From Phoronis australis (lineage: Eukaryota; Phoronida; Phoronidae), in the NCBI GenBank assembly GCA_002633005.1, contig NMRA01000015.1, forward strand, positions 1,112,218 through 1,176,217: a DNA stretch of 64,000 bases. The letters run 5' to 3'. The position numbers and the translations under genes were made by a program. Below the pieces are notes generated by a model. That model worked only from the letters and a program-made list of their open reading frames with translations, was not told the DNA's origin and made no database searches. Positions 12,801 through 21,819 of the stretch are shown here, one piece after another. The stretch's first letter is position 1, and every line of letters begins with the position of its first letter.

Positions 12801-15800
12801 TCACCGTGGTTGTTCTGTAAGTCCCCATAGGTATGTGAGTCACCAAGGGTCTGCGAGTTGCCTTGGTTCTGTGAGTCACCATGGGTCTGCGAGTCACCAT
12901 GGTTCTGTGAGTCACCATGGTTCTATGAGTCACCATGGTTCTAGTTTTGTTATCCTGTCAGGTAGCACTAAATCTCACATTTTTGTTTCCAGGGATTCAT
13001 TGAGCAGCCAGATCGGGAATGGAAAGCTGAGGAACTGCCTCCTATATCAGAAGGATTCACTATTAATGATATCAAGTCTCGCGTGCTGATTCTAAATAAG
13101 GTGTGAAAATTTAAGATGGATTTACAAATTTGTAACTATTTTTCATGTGCCCAACATTTTTCCATCTTAGTGTTTTATTGCTTGTAAATCGAAGAATCTA
13201 AGAATGACGTATCAACTTAGTAATTCAAGCAGTCACTCATGCACACTCATCCATAAAAACAATAAATATGTAAATAACAAGCTAATAGAGTTGCCTTTAC
13301 CCGGTTGCTGAAATTGGAGTTTCAACAACCATGAAATTCTCGTCCTTGTAAACTGCAGGTTTACTCTGACGTATAATAATTGGTCTTTTTATAGTTTGTG
13401 TTCACTCGTTTCACTACCCCAAACCTTCTTTATGGTTGAAGTATGCTGAATCAGGTGATTGTATTGTTAGTAAAGATTCCTTAAGTTGGGAGACTTTAAC
13501 AAGTGAAAATGTTCACAAGATGTAATAATCTCCCTTTGAAAACATTCCCAAGGTGTTAGACACTCTGCATTTACACCTGATTCACCAGATACTACCATAT
13601 AAGGTTCTACTGAGGACAGCTTCAGCCAGTCAATAATGACCAACTTCAAAGTAAGGTAAAATACAGTTCAAGATATAAGTAATGAGACAAAATACCATTT
13701 TCCCAATGACTAATTCTGTTAACAGCAAAAATGACTGGTAATAGCTATCAGGGTGGCAAAATTCTAATTACAGAATAGTTTAGCCACCTTACTACCTTTT
13801 TTGTTATTAATTTTCCTTCATTCTCAGTCATCAGGAGAGACTACTCTAATGATGAATTGGACTTCTTCAAGACTGTCAAGGATTCATTTTGTTGAATACG
13901 TTTGGCTGTAGGAAGGTATTATTGAGCTGAGAATTACACCTGGGAGCTCCATTCCAGCTACAGTGTAACTATAAGAAACCAAGAGCATTAACTTACCTTA
14001 TGTCACAACTCAAAGTTTTGTGACCATTGCAAATCAATTTAGTTGACATTTGCCATTGTGCTTTCCATAGATTTACTCCGTGTTTTATTGCCTTCCATAG
14101 ATTGCCCAGGCAAGGAGAAAGAAGAGGTTTGAAGAAGGTGCATTACGATTAGACCAAGTGAAGTTGAGTTTCACCCTGGACAAAGATACGGGTATGCCAA
14201 ATGGTTACAGAGTCTACCAACAGAGGGATAGTAATAGGTGAGATGAGAAGCCAAACATGCAAGGACATCATACTTCCACTTATAAGGTTGTGTGTCCTCT
14301 AAAATGGTATTAAGTAACGTAAAATACTCATTTGTGTTGATCTACCCAAAACAATACAGGTCATGTACTCCACATATATGTGCACTCATGAACACGACTC
14401 ACAGACCTGTAAACTTGAATCACTGACTCACAAAAAACAACCCCACACTCACTAAACATGGCTTGGGCACCCAAAAGCAACAGCTCTGGACCACAAACAC
14501 AGCTCCGGCACATGTAAACATGGCTCACAGGGTCATGTGTCCGTTTCATAATCATGTGAGTCAGTGAGTTGTGTTTTAGGGTGATGTAGACAAGCCAAGA
14601 TTTTTGCTACAATTGTCACACGAATGCCTAACATGGCCTAAAATCTAGAGAAAAGTTTTTCAATGGGGAGCATTCATTGTTTGTAATACACACACCTCTG
14701 CAGTTTATGAGTTGATGGAGGATGGCTAATGGACAGTGAAGTGAAGGGAACATGATCAACTCGACACATTTCATTGTTTCCCATTACTGTTAGTTAGTTA
14801 TCTCCTCATTATTGAAAGTATACAATAGAGATTAGTGCACAAGTGACCACCAGGTGAAGGTAGCAGACAGAAAGATACAGTAAACAATTCTTCTTCAAGT
14901 GGTTAAAATAACTCCCATCATAAAATCAAATTTTGATGTGTTCCACAAATTGATTATAAATTTGGTGACAAATTGTTCCTTAGTCGAAATAGACGAGATA
15001 TCTGGGTTTGGTAAGAACTGACATTGGTTATACAAGTTGACTCATCATCACCTATCATTTTATATTTCTAACACAGCATCGAGCAATGGCGCCCAGTAGG
15101 CAAGAATTTGAAACCAATTTGATAGTTTAACAGGGTTTAAATCAAAAGTTACTTTCTTCAACAGAATGTGAGCTTATTGTGAATTTAAGAAAACCTTTGG
15201 CAGCTGTCCCTGAATAATTTTAACCAATCGCTTTCAACAGATTAATTGAGGAGTTTATGCTGTTGGCCAACATGGCTGTAGCTCATAAAATCTACAAGTT
15301 TTCCAACGACAAGGCACTACTCCGTCGCCATCCAGCACCGCAGGTCCGGATGATGGATAAATTGGTATGTAACCCAATCTTTGAATGGAGTTCTGTGTTT
15401 TTTTCGCATTTTTCAATTAAGTGTTAAGTTACTTAATTAACCTCTATTGTATAGTTTTAATCTTCTTTAAGACAACTTCCTGCAGAAAGCAAATTGTTCA
15501 GTAGTGTTCATGCTGTCTTCCTAAATAAAAATTGTGTTTTTTGTTAAAACCACTTAGCACTTTATTTCTCATATCCCTACAATACACTCATGCACTCTGA
15601 CTTGTAATTATTTTAGGTCGACCAGTGTAGCAGTATTGGTGTGCCAATAGATGGCGCTAGTTCAGGTGCCCTTCATGAATCTCTGTCCAAGTATGTGGGT
15701 CAAGATGACTACAGTCTAGCCAAGACTCAGGTTTTAACAGTTCTGTGTTCAAAACCCATGCAGGTAAGTCACGTACAAGTAGTCAGATAAAATCATAATT

Positions 15801-18528
15801 ATTTATCACTTTCTAGTTCGTTAACTTGTCCGGTGTATGTAATACTCTTAGATGGAAGTTTGGTGTTTTAATCTGATGGTTGAAATGATGGTCTTGTTCT
15901 GAATACAATGGTCAGATACTTCCAAGAAGTGAAGATTTTGAGGAAAAAATAAAATACTCCTATATGAAATATGCTTGATTCATGTTACCATGACAAAACC
16001 ACTGCAACCCTTTGTGAGTGGATCGTAAGTGACCTTGAGAAATTCGCATGACCATAGCCAGTTTTTCAGTAGAGCTGTTTTCATCAACTGGGTCATTATG
16101 GAGGTGCAGTTGTCTGATCTTTCTAATTTGATTACCTGAACTGACCATTGTTGCCTTGGTGATCGGTAAATGGGAGATTGTGTTGGTTTTGTTATGGATT
16201 CTTTAGCAGGTCAGTGTACTGCCTGAGTCTCTGGCAATGTGTCGACGTCTTTCAGTAAGTTTCAGCTTACCATGATAACACATTGCATTACAGCCATCCT
16301 TTGTCAACCATTCGTTATTATGTCCCCTGTATTCATTATACTTCTGCCATACCATGTCAACCGTTTATTATTATCTCCCCTGTTCAGTGGGCAAGGTACT
16401 TCTGCACTGGTGTCCTGGAAGACGAGCACTTGTTCCGTCACTACGCACTCAATGTTCCGTTCTACACCCATTTCACGTCACCCATTAGGCGATACCCTGA
16501 CATCATGGTTCATCGACTACTAGCGGCCTCTTTAGGTAGGTCACACTTATTGATTGCCATTCCCCAAAAAGTCGTCGTTTGTGGCGTTAGACTAAGGAGG
16601 TGAATCGCAACTTTGAAATGGCTGACTGGACGTTAGTTACAAGTGGGATTGTGCTGTTTATGGTGGGGGAGTGGTGTTTACAGAAATATGTTGTGTAATA
16701 CGAGTTAAAAACAGCCTTGAGTGGTGGTTAGATTCATATGACGTGCTCTTTGTTGTTAGCAGATTGTTAACTAATAATTCTTTACCAGTTATTTTTTTTT
16801 CCTACTAGGTCTCTGTCCTGTCACAGACCAGTCATGCGAAGACATTCAGAAGCAAGCAGACCACTGCAATGACAGGAAGTCGGCTTCAAAAGTTGTGCAA
16901 GAGATGAGCTCAGATCTTTTCTTTTCCCTTTTTGTCAAGGTTTGTACTTGCTGTTGGCATAGGAAGAAGAGACTCTTAACAACCTCAATACTGCTTCTTG
17001 TCTAGTCTGATAAATTGTACTGTACATAGACTTTGCCTTTTCATAAAGGCATGACTCATTATGCAGCTCACGCTCGTCATTAATGTAAAAAACAATGTTT
17101 TTGGTCTTAGTTAACCTTCCCCATACACACATACTGTGTTTAGAGGCATATAAAAGTGGAGTGACTCAAGACTACAATAGCATTGATGCCTCAATCTGTC
17201 ACCTTTAAGTTAGACTCTATGACTTTTCTTAACACTTGCTGTGATGACTGACCAAAGTGTTTTTCTTTAAGGAGTGTGGCCCTATTGAAGAGGTTGCTAT
17301 GGTGATGGGAGTGATGGACAGATCATTTGACATTCTGGTGCTCAAACTGGGTGTAGTCAAACGCGTGTACACGGAGGTATGATAAGTCGTAATAACAAGA
17401 GCAATGCTCATTGAGAGAAACGTACCTTCACTAAATACCCAGTCATAATTTTTGGATTTTCTACAATTTTGTGAACAGGTCACGTATATGTGAAAGGTTA
17501 TGGCAAAATTATGTGAAGCAACAACAGTATTGTTTTAAAGTCGGGGACCCTTTAGTGGATTTAGAGTAATGTTGTGATCACATCTGACATCGGTGAGTTT
17601 TGTCTCATTTCTTCCCAGTGTTTATGAGCTTTAACTTCACTTATCTCAGACTATTTATGCAAAATGGCCCCTGAGTTTAGACTGAGGTATGACGAGGGAC
17701 AAATCTGTAAAAATGCTTTAGTTTCCTGGTGTGGTAATAACCATTCTGTTATGCAATTTTATGATGTTGATTAAAACTCTTGCTTTGCTAAGCATTCTTG
17801 CAACTCGTGTTGTAGAAACTTTCACTGGCTAGCAAACATTTTGTGGTGACAGACAAGAAGCCTCAACTAACTCTGGTATGGAAAGCAGACGGCACGCACC
17901 CCAAGGAGGTCAAACAGGTCATCGCTATATTTACAATGGTGCATTCCATATTGACTGCAGACGAAGACCAGCTGAAGTGGTCGGTAAGTTTTGCATATTA
18001 TCCAAGAGCAAGAGAGTGTGGTTTCTTTAGGCTTTCTAGTTACCAAAGAATGTAAATTTTAACTCGTATGGTTAAAGTGCTGTTTTTGAATAACTTCCCC
18101 TGTCAAAGTCCAATGATTTCCACAGCCAGTTACATTGATCTCTAAATGTTTTTTTGAATATTTAGCTTTGTTAAATGTTTTATTGGATAGACTACAGGAA
18201 AATAGAAAACCTTATTTTTGCTTTTTGCATCAGTACACAAATCTTTTGCAGTTGCCAAAGAATTTTTCCTTCAACTTTTTGGCCTGCTTTATTCTCCAAA
18301 GCTCAACCATGTGTTTGGTTAAATGCGTTATTGAGCACAAATTTTCCCACTGGTTCCGGTGTGGTAACGTAGTGATGGTGTTGTCGTTCATTCTTAATTC
18401 CTACATGCAAAATAGCTGTTTGCAAAATCCTTATTGACACTCATCTGCTAATTATTTTGCAGGCCACCATTAAACACCCAGACGACACCTCTCCTTCTCT
18501 TGCAGTGGACGATGTTGACGCCGACTAA
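3753..18528 (+). CDS. DIS3L2: DIS3L2 (DIS3-like exonuclease 2), 3' part, 14 exons
   Basis: Joining the 14 exons listed separately gives 558 residues in one open frame ending at TAA 18526-18528. The family is an RNase II/RNB 3'-5' exonuclease that degrades oligouridylated RNAs such as pre-let-7 in the cytoplasm without the exosome. The fragment starts just before the catalytic core. [13 protein letters not shown] at fragment residues 65-77 supplies the four metal-binding aspartates (D66, D72, D74, D75, the RNase II spacing). [40 protein letters not shown] and [11 protein letters not shown] follow, then an S1-type C-terminus. The match runs colinear with human DIS3L2 as I remember it, including the C-terminal stretch that DIS3 and DIS3L1 do not share. 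The two cold-shock domains and the start codon are upstream of the window. No frameshift or missing catalytic residue is visible, so the gene looks functional. Confidence 0.95.
3919..4066 (+). repeat. 28-bp tandem repeat, 5 copies
   Basis: Units begin with GCACTAGGTTTGAGATCA-like sequence at 3919, 3947, 3975, 4003 and 4031, exactly 28 bp apart, the last one longer. Intron between exons a and b. Confidence 0.85.
4372..4525 (+). CDS. DIS3L2: DIS3L2 exon b (catalytic aspartates)
   Basis: Encodes [14 protein letters not shown] and the catalytic [13 protein letters not shown]. It enters in phase 0 and leaves in phase 1. The donor gttggt is weak, but only this junction joins in frame to the next exon as [13 protein letters not shown]. 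Confidence 0.92.
5224..5388. mobile_element. 165-bp element with 19-bp TIRs and a tRNA-like segment
   Basis: GCCACCTGTTGGCCACATC (5224-5242) recurs as a perfect inverted copy at 5370-5388. Between them GTTCAAATCCCAGTTGGGG (about 5314-5332) resembles a Pol III B box and T arm, as in tRNA-derived SINEs. I see no convincing A box. Confidence 0.5.
5692..5804 (+). CDS. DIS3L2: DIS3L2 exon c
   Basis: Encodes [20 protein letters not shown] up to ATSVYLVQK. The acceptor is tttccgtttcag and the donor gtaaat. The last ~20 coding bases and the donor are repeated in tandem in the following intron (see repeat 5787-6060). Confidence 0.93.
5787..6060 (+). repeat. Tandem duplication of exon c end plus donor
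   Basis: GTTTACCTTGTG at 5787 (exon), 5871 and 5951, and a degraded copy near 6045, at 84- and 80-bp spacing. The first two intronic copies retain AAGGT at the old splice donor. Three copies carry GCGCCATCTAGTGG (5833-5846, 5913-5926, 5993-6006). Confidence 0.9.
6361..6468 (+). CDS. DIS3L2: DIS3L2 exon d
   Basis: 36 codons, phase 0 at both ends: [18 protein letters not shown] onward, ending in the MDENGK turn. The LPRLLCE block is a conserved RNB motif. The donor is gtaata. Confidence 0.93.
6772..6911 (+). repeat. 70-bp tandem duplication
   Basis: Two copies 70 bp apart, each with AATTCTTAACCC, GATTGGTTGAAAGGTTG and TTCATGGCCATG. Intron between exons d and e. Confidence 0.85.
7100..7325 (+). 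repeat. Dispersed repeat family, copy 1
   Basis: Ends with CACTTGTCGGCCATATTGT (7289-7307), preceded by AATAGCCAAAACTCG and ACATCTACAC. Other copies are at 9345-9580, 20680-20860, 25655-25865, 44680-44870 and 60050-60240, with an inverted tail at 61216-61240. Confidence 0.65.
7826..7894 (+). CDS. DIS3L2: DIS3L2 exon e
   Basis: 23 codons, phase 0 at both ends: [20 protein letters not shown]. The donor is gtaaga. A decayed copy of its 3' end lies 134 bp downstream. Confidence 0.93.
7853..8034 (+). repeat. Exon e end duplicated 134 bp downstream
   Basis: Exon sequence about 7853-7900 recurs at about 7987-8034 (GGTCATGTGTGAAG against GGTCATGCGTGAAG). The copy's donor position reads GG instead of GT at 8029-8030. 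Confidence 0.75.
9345..9580 (+). repeat. Dispersed repeat family, copy 2
   Basis: Tail CATTTGTCAGCCATATTGT at about 9550-9568. Shares the GATCTACAC segment with copy 1. Confidence 0.6.
11251..11690 (+). repeat. 40-bp minisatellite, 11 copies
   Basis: Exactly 11 units of 40 bp (440 bp) without a length change. Units read CTCAGACTAGACTGAAGTGA, then TGTTGGGCTTGAGAAAATGG, with scattered substitutions. Confidence 0.95.
11998..12061. repeat. Hairpin with 18-bp arms
   Basis: CCACATATCGAGCGATGC (11998-12015) pairs with GCATCGCTCGATACGTGG (12044-12061) with one mismatch; weaker pairing extends outward to about 26 bp. Small foldback element. Confidence 0.8.
12609..12942 (+). repeat. 18-bp minisatellite
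   Basis: Roughly 18 units of GTCTGTGAGTCACCATGG and variants. The length is divisible by three, which keeps frames open on both strands as hexapeptides (SVSHHG plus, MVTHRP minus). These are not taken as genes. Confidence 0.92.
12993..13100 (+). CDS. DIS3L2: DIS3L2 exon f
   Basis: 36 codons, phase 0 at both ends. It contains [16 protein letters not shown], matching the less conserved linker between RNB motifs. The acceptor lies about 50 bp after an 18-bp minisatellite. Confidence 0.9.
13101..15240. other. Two introns around exon g
   Basis: 13101-14100 and 14238-15240. 14360-14570 is loosely repetitive (CTCACA and ACATGGC words). I see nothing else of note. Confidence 0.6.
14101..14237 (+). 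CDS. DIS3L2: DIS3L2 exon g
   Basis: Starts [19 protein letters not shown] and leaves in phase 2 with donor gtgaga. GALRLDQ is a conserved RNB strand. Confidence 0.93.
15241..15364 (+). CDS. DIS3L2: DIS3L2 exon h
   Basis: Encodes [18 protein letters not shown] and [17 protein letters not shown], the conserved RNB core helix. Entry phase 2, exit phase 0, donor gtatgt. Confidence 0.94.
15617..15763 (+). CDS. DIS3L2: DIS3L2 exon i
   Basis: 49 codons ending [11 protein letters not shown]. Codons for PIDGASS (about 15644-15660) overlap a CTCF-like sequence, AGATGGCGCTAG. Confidence 0.93.
16388..16535 (+). CDS. DIS3L2: DIS3L2 exon j (RNB signature)
   Basis: Encodes [20 protein letters not shown] and MVHRLLAAS, the RNA-binding signature of RNase II family enzymes. 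It leaves in phase 1 with donor gtaggt. Confidence 0.95.
16809..16939 (+). CDS. DIS3L2: DIS3L2 exon k
   Basis: Encodes [18 protein letters not shown], the end of RNB. Entry phase 1, exit phase 0, donor gtttgt. Confidence 0.93.
17272..17376 (+). CDS. DIS3L2: DIS3L2 exon l (S1 domain)
   Basis: 35 codons: [20 protein letters not shown] and the following LGVVKRVY. It starts the C-terminal S1-like RNA-binding barrel. Confidence 0.93.
17816..17983 (+). CDS. DIS3L2: DIS3L2 exon m (S1 domain)
   Basis: 56 codons including [13 protein letters not shown] and [13 protein letters not shown], the rest of the S1 barrel. The donor is gtaagt. Confidence 0.93.
18463..18528 (+). CDS. DIS3L2: DIS3L2 terminal coding exon
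   Basis: 21 codons plus [23 protein letters not shown] and D. The short acidic tail replaces the longer acidic tail of the human protein. Confidence 0.88.
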   Translation, partial: ATIKHPDDTSPSLAVDDVDAD

Positions 18529-18880
18529 TTTCGTCGGGAAAAGCAAGACAAGATTTTCACTTGGGGCGTGTTCATCGAATGTTAATTACTGTTGAAAGCA
18601 AGTGAGATCACACACTTGTAATGCATGACCAGATCACATAGACATACATTATCTGGATAGTCTCACTGAACACAATCTGGTATTGTTTTTAGCTTTGTAT
18701 TTTATGCAGCTTGGGGCCTGTTTGAAGTTGCAGTTGGTCTGGGCCATTAATTTTAAAACAGAATATTTCAACAGAAGCTGTTCCCAAATAGTTTTAATAC
18801 AATGACAGTCATCAAATGTCTGGAGATTTGGAAAGAATTATCATTCGTTACTTGAACAAAAATTTGTGTGATGGGGTTCA

Positions 18881-18886
18881 ATTAAA
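18881..18886 (+). terminator. Candidate DIS3L2 poly(A) signal ATTAAA
   Basis: ATTAAA lies 353 bases after the DIS3L2 stop. I saw no AATAAA between the stop and the downstream transposon, so this variant hexamer is the first candidate. Confidence 0.35.
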
Positions 18887-19161
18887 TTGAAACTATTTAT
18901 GCAGTGTTACTGATGGCATCTGTGATACTAGTAACAACTTATATCCACTGGCTGTACATCTTGATGGAGAGACCTAATTAGAATACAGTGGTTTTACGAA
19001 CAGAGTAGCTGTTGGGAAAATGTTAATAATCACATATTTTAAATTCAACATTGTGCTGATTACATCTTATTTGTTTTGCAATTTTTTAAGGTGCATTATT
19101 TTAAGACGGAATATTGGCCTATTGGGCACTAGTCAGATATAATGGAACCTAACTTATTCTA

Positions 19162-19167
19162 AATAAA
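19162..19167 (+). terminator. AATAAA in the left transposon TIR, possible DIS3L2 3' end
   Basis: This is the first canonical AATAAA after the DIS3L2 stop. It is inside the left inverted repeat of the 19125-20318 element, so if used, the transposon sets the gene's 3' end. Confidence 0.35.
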
Positions 19168-20275
19168 TGCACTAGAACTTGTTGTCGTCGATTTTGAAAT
19201 TTCTGTTTTCATTTGAAAGGACAATCTTTCTAATGATCAGCCCCCAAGTTTCAGCGTGATTGACACTCTATTTAAGGTCATTGTAGCCCACCAAAGTGAC
19301 TCACCCAAGGGTCCATTTTTGGATCCAAAATTATTTTGTTTTAGATTTCAAAAATTCTTTGTTTATCTGATAGCCCCCCCTGTAATTATCATACTTTTCC
19401 CGGCCTTTGTAAGGGACCAGGAGGGCCCCAAAATGACTTACCCCCTTCAAAATATCAGAAAAGTTTTGTCAAAATTAGCCATAGTTTGGGAACTCATATG
19501 TTCATGATCAATGACCTGAAGACTACCAAACTGAGACATTTCTGAAGCATGGTAAAGTACAAGTTTCCAAATGCGTCTTATTTGTAGGCCCCCCTCTCTT
19601 TTTAGGGGTCAAGGTTTAATGTCAAAGTCACAGACTCCCCAATTTTCCAACTTTGATACCTTATTAGGGCTCACCAGAAGTGTAGACTAACATTTTTAGA
19701 ATTGGTGAGTAAAGGGCTATCCAACAATGAAAGAAGTTTTGAAATCGGGGTCAAAAAATTTTTAGATGCTAAAAATGACATTTTTCAACTTTATCTAGGT
19801 GCGTGAGCTTACTAATGATCCGATCAACCTCAAACTTGGTAGACTTTAGTTTCTCAACATTCTACGTCATTCTGATATTGGAGACAATTTTTTTTTCAGT
19901 CGAAAAAGTTCACGTCTTCAATTTTAAATTTCTGTTTTTTATTGAAATGCCAATCCTCCAAATAGTCAGCCGCCAAGTTTCAGCTTGATTGGTCCACTAA
20001 ATAAGGTCACAGTGGCCCACCAAAGTGACTCGCCCAAGACTGATGAAAAAAGAACAGCGTGTGTTGTAGCAGATCCCAGATAGATGTCGGAAGGTATAGC
20101 AAGTTCCCTGATATGGCTGATTTGATAATCTGCATGGCTAAAGTGGACCAACTTTGGAATAGCATAGTTTTCAACCGGAGTAATTGAGGGTCATGAAATG
20201 GGTATTTATGGATAGCCAGATGTCTGAGGAATGCAACGATACCACAATCATTCATGTGGACCCACATTTAATCGA

Positions 20276-20281
20276 TTTATT
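20276..20281 (-). terminator. AATAAA in the right transposon TIR (minus)
   Basis: Mirror image of the signal at 19162-19167. The TIRs share TTATTCTAAATAAAT, so a poly(A) hexamer faces each incoming gene. For DDX10 it would be a backup site about 1.4 kb after the stop. Confidence 0.3.
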
Positions 20282-20679
20282 TAGAATAAGTTAGGGTTCA
20301 TTATATCCGATTAGTGCCGAATATTGTTTTAAATTTCTACCTTTGTTTTGAGAATTAATAAAGAGATTGTCTGTAATGGTTGCTGTTAATAGCCACTTCA
20401 ATACCACAGCAGTGCCCTCTATGATTCTGCAGTGTTAACCCCCAATCCTGTGCATCCGTGGTTGCACAGTCTTGCTGTGCTAATTACAATTTTGCATTAA
20501 GAATAGTTTGCCATTTTGTCATTCTGGCTCGGTAGTGAGTCAGCAGCCTCATCTCTCAAAAACTAGGTCATTATACTATGTGTTCTAAATGGGATAGATG
20601 GAGTTGGGTTAGGTAAATTAGCCTACTTTGTTTGAATGGATGTTTCCCATTAATCTAAACAAAACAACGGTAATTACCC

Positions 20680-20860
20680 ACTTATTTGGACAAAAATTAT
20701 TGCCAAAATTGTCAAGTTTCCACAGCTAATAACTTTACTGTTCTACAACATCTATACGGTAAAAACCATGCTAGTAATGGACGAAAATGTTCCAATCTTT
20801 ATTTCTGTGGATAGAACTTCACTTGTCGGTCATGTTATATCCTAAATAAGTGAAGAACTT
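20680..20860 (+). repeat. Dispersed repeat family, copy 3
   Basis: Tail CACTTGTCGGTCATGTTAT; also ACATCTATAC and CATGCTAGTAATGGAC, like copy 1. It contains the candidate DDX10 poly(A) signal. Confidence 0.6.
20798..20803 (-). terminator. Candidate DDX10 poly(A) signal AATAAA (minus)
   Basis: TTTATT on the plus strand, about 0.9 kb past the DDX10 stop. It is the nearest canonical hexamer I found on the minus strand and lies within a dispersed repeat copy (20680-20860). Confidence 0.35.
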
Positions 20861-21710
20861 CCGTATATCCATGAAGTTAAAACAATCCGTGTTAAGTGTA
20901 TTCATTTGCAGCAACACATTAATTCTACTTATGAGCACATTAAGAGTATTATCATCTAAGATGGTGTGATGGAGAAGCAAATTAGCTTATTCACAAGAAT
21001 AATTCAAAAGATAATTCAATGATGAATTTCAGAGAATTCATTACTCTAATGGGCCAACTAAAATATACACATTCTTAGGCAGCACTATTGTGTTGTGTTG
21101 TTTTGGACAATTTTACAGGACTGGTACAAAGACATACAACTGGATTAACATCAACCATTAGTAACCATATTATTTCATTTTCCAAGTGTCAAGACCCCTC
21201 TAACCAGACAATAACAAGAATGTCATCTTTTTTGTTTACAGTCTAAAATGAGTAGACTAGATTATATAATTTTTGAGGCAGTTTGTTGTATTTTACAGTA
21301 TTGGACAATTTTACAGGTACAAAATCACGCAAATGGACTATTGAATGACTTCATTTTCCAAGTGCCAAGACTTTGCTAATGAGCTGACAATCGGTTGAGT
21401 CGAGGAGATCAAAACTTCAAGATCTTGTGAACATTTTCACAAACTTTTGATGCCCGTTCCTTCAACAGCATTTCTGTATTCACAACGTTATCTAAGGTTC
21501 AATTGGAATATTTATGAAATGCTCTTATGAATTAAAAAAATGCAAGTTTTACATGTAAAGTGATGTCTTAAATTGATGTAATTAACAAGTATAAAAACTG
21601 GTTAACAACCTCTGAGCAAGAAATCAATCAACACAACTTAAATAAAATAATTTAGAAGTCACGTCACGATTCTTCATTGTACAAAGAATTATGGTTCGTA
21701 TTTCTTCCTC

Positions 21711-21819
21711 CTAACTTTGAAGCAGACGTAATGCAATGGCTTCATCATCGTCCAATGAAAGTCCAGTATCCAGCATTTCTTCAGAGTTGCTGCCCCTCTT
21801 TGACCTTTTTATTGGTATA
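21711..21819 (-). CDS. DDX10: DDX10 terminal coding exon
   Basis: Encodes [20 protein letters not shown], then [15 protein letters not shown] and TAG. The LDTGLSL-acid-LLxS tail matches the extreme C-terminus of vertebrate DDX10. Confidence 0.95.

Larger units (their letters stand above)
7895..12992. other. 5.1-kb DIS3L2 intron
   Basis: Contains the exon e tail copy, a dispersed repeat copy at about 9345-9580, an N at 10438, the 40-bp array, a hairpin at 11998-12061 and the 18-bp array. A ~220-bp GC-richer block at 12195-12420 stands out but I could not identify it. Confidence 0.7.
15764..18462. other. Short introns of the DIS3L2 3' half
   Basis: 15764-16387, 16536-16808, 16940-17271, 17377-17815 and 17984-18462. 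They have ordinary AT-rich sequence with no repeat or extra exon that I can see. Confidence 0.6.
19125..20318. mobile_element. 1.2-kb TIR element between DIS3L2 and DDX10
   Basis: The ends are inverted copies of about 42 bp, from GGCACTA through GATATAATG to TTATTCTAAATAAAT. On the right GAATATTG follows immediately (20319-20326). On the left the abutting octamer is GCCTATTG (6 of 8 matching), preceded by an exact GAATATTG at 19109-19116. This suggests an 8-bp target duplication. No transposase is visible, so it is non-autonomous. Inside, 19195-19310 and 19919-20037 are diverged direct repeats with CCAAGTTTCAGC and GCCCACCAAAGTGACTC in common. Confidence 0.7.
18529..21710. other. Convergent intergenic/3'UTR region
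   Basis: It holds the 3' UTRs of DIS3L2 and DDX10, the TIR element 19125-20318 and a dispersed repeat at about 20680-20860. 20861-21710 is AT-rich and shows nothing further to me. No open frame resembles a protein. Confidence 0.7.

Noticed and set aside
11251-12942. CRISPR-like arrays from regular repeats
   Set aside because: Units are contiguous with no unique spacers, and the genome is eukaryotic.
12485-13089. Long frames rich in SVSHHG or MVTHRP
   Set aside because: They are translations of the 18-bp minisatellite, running into exon f in the wrong frame.
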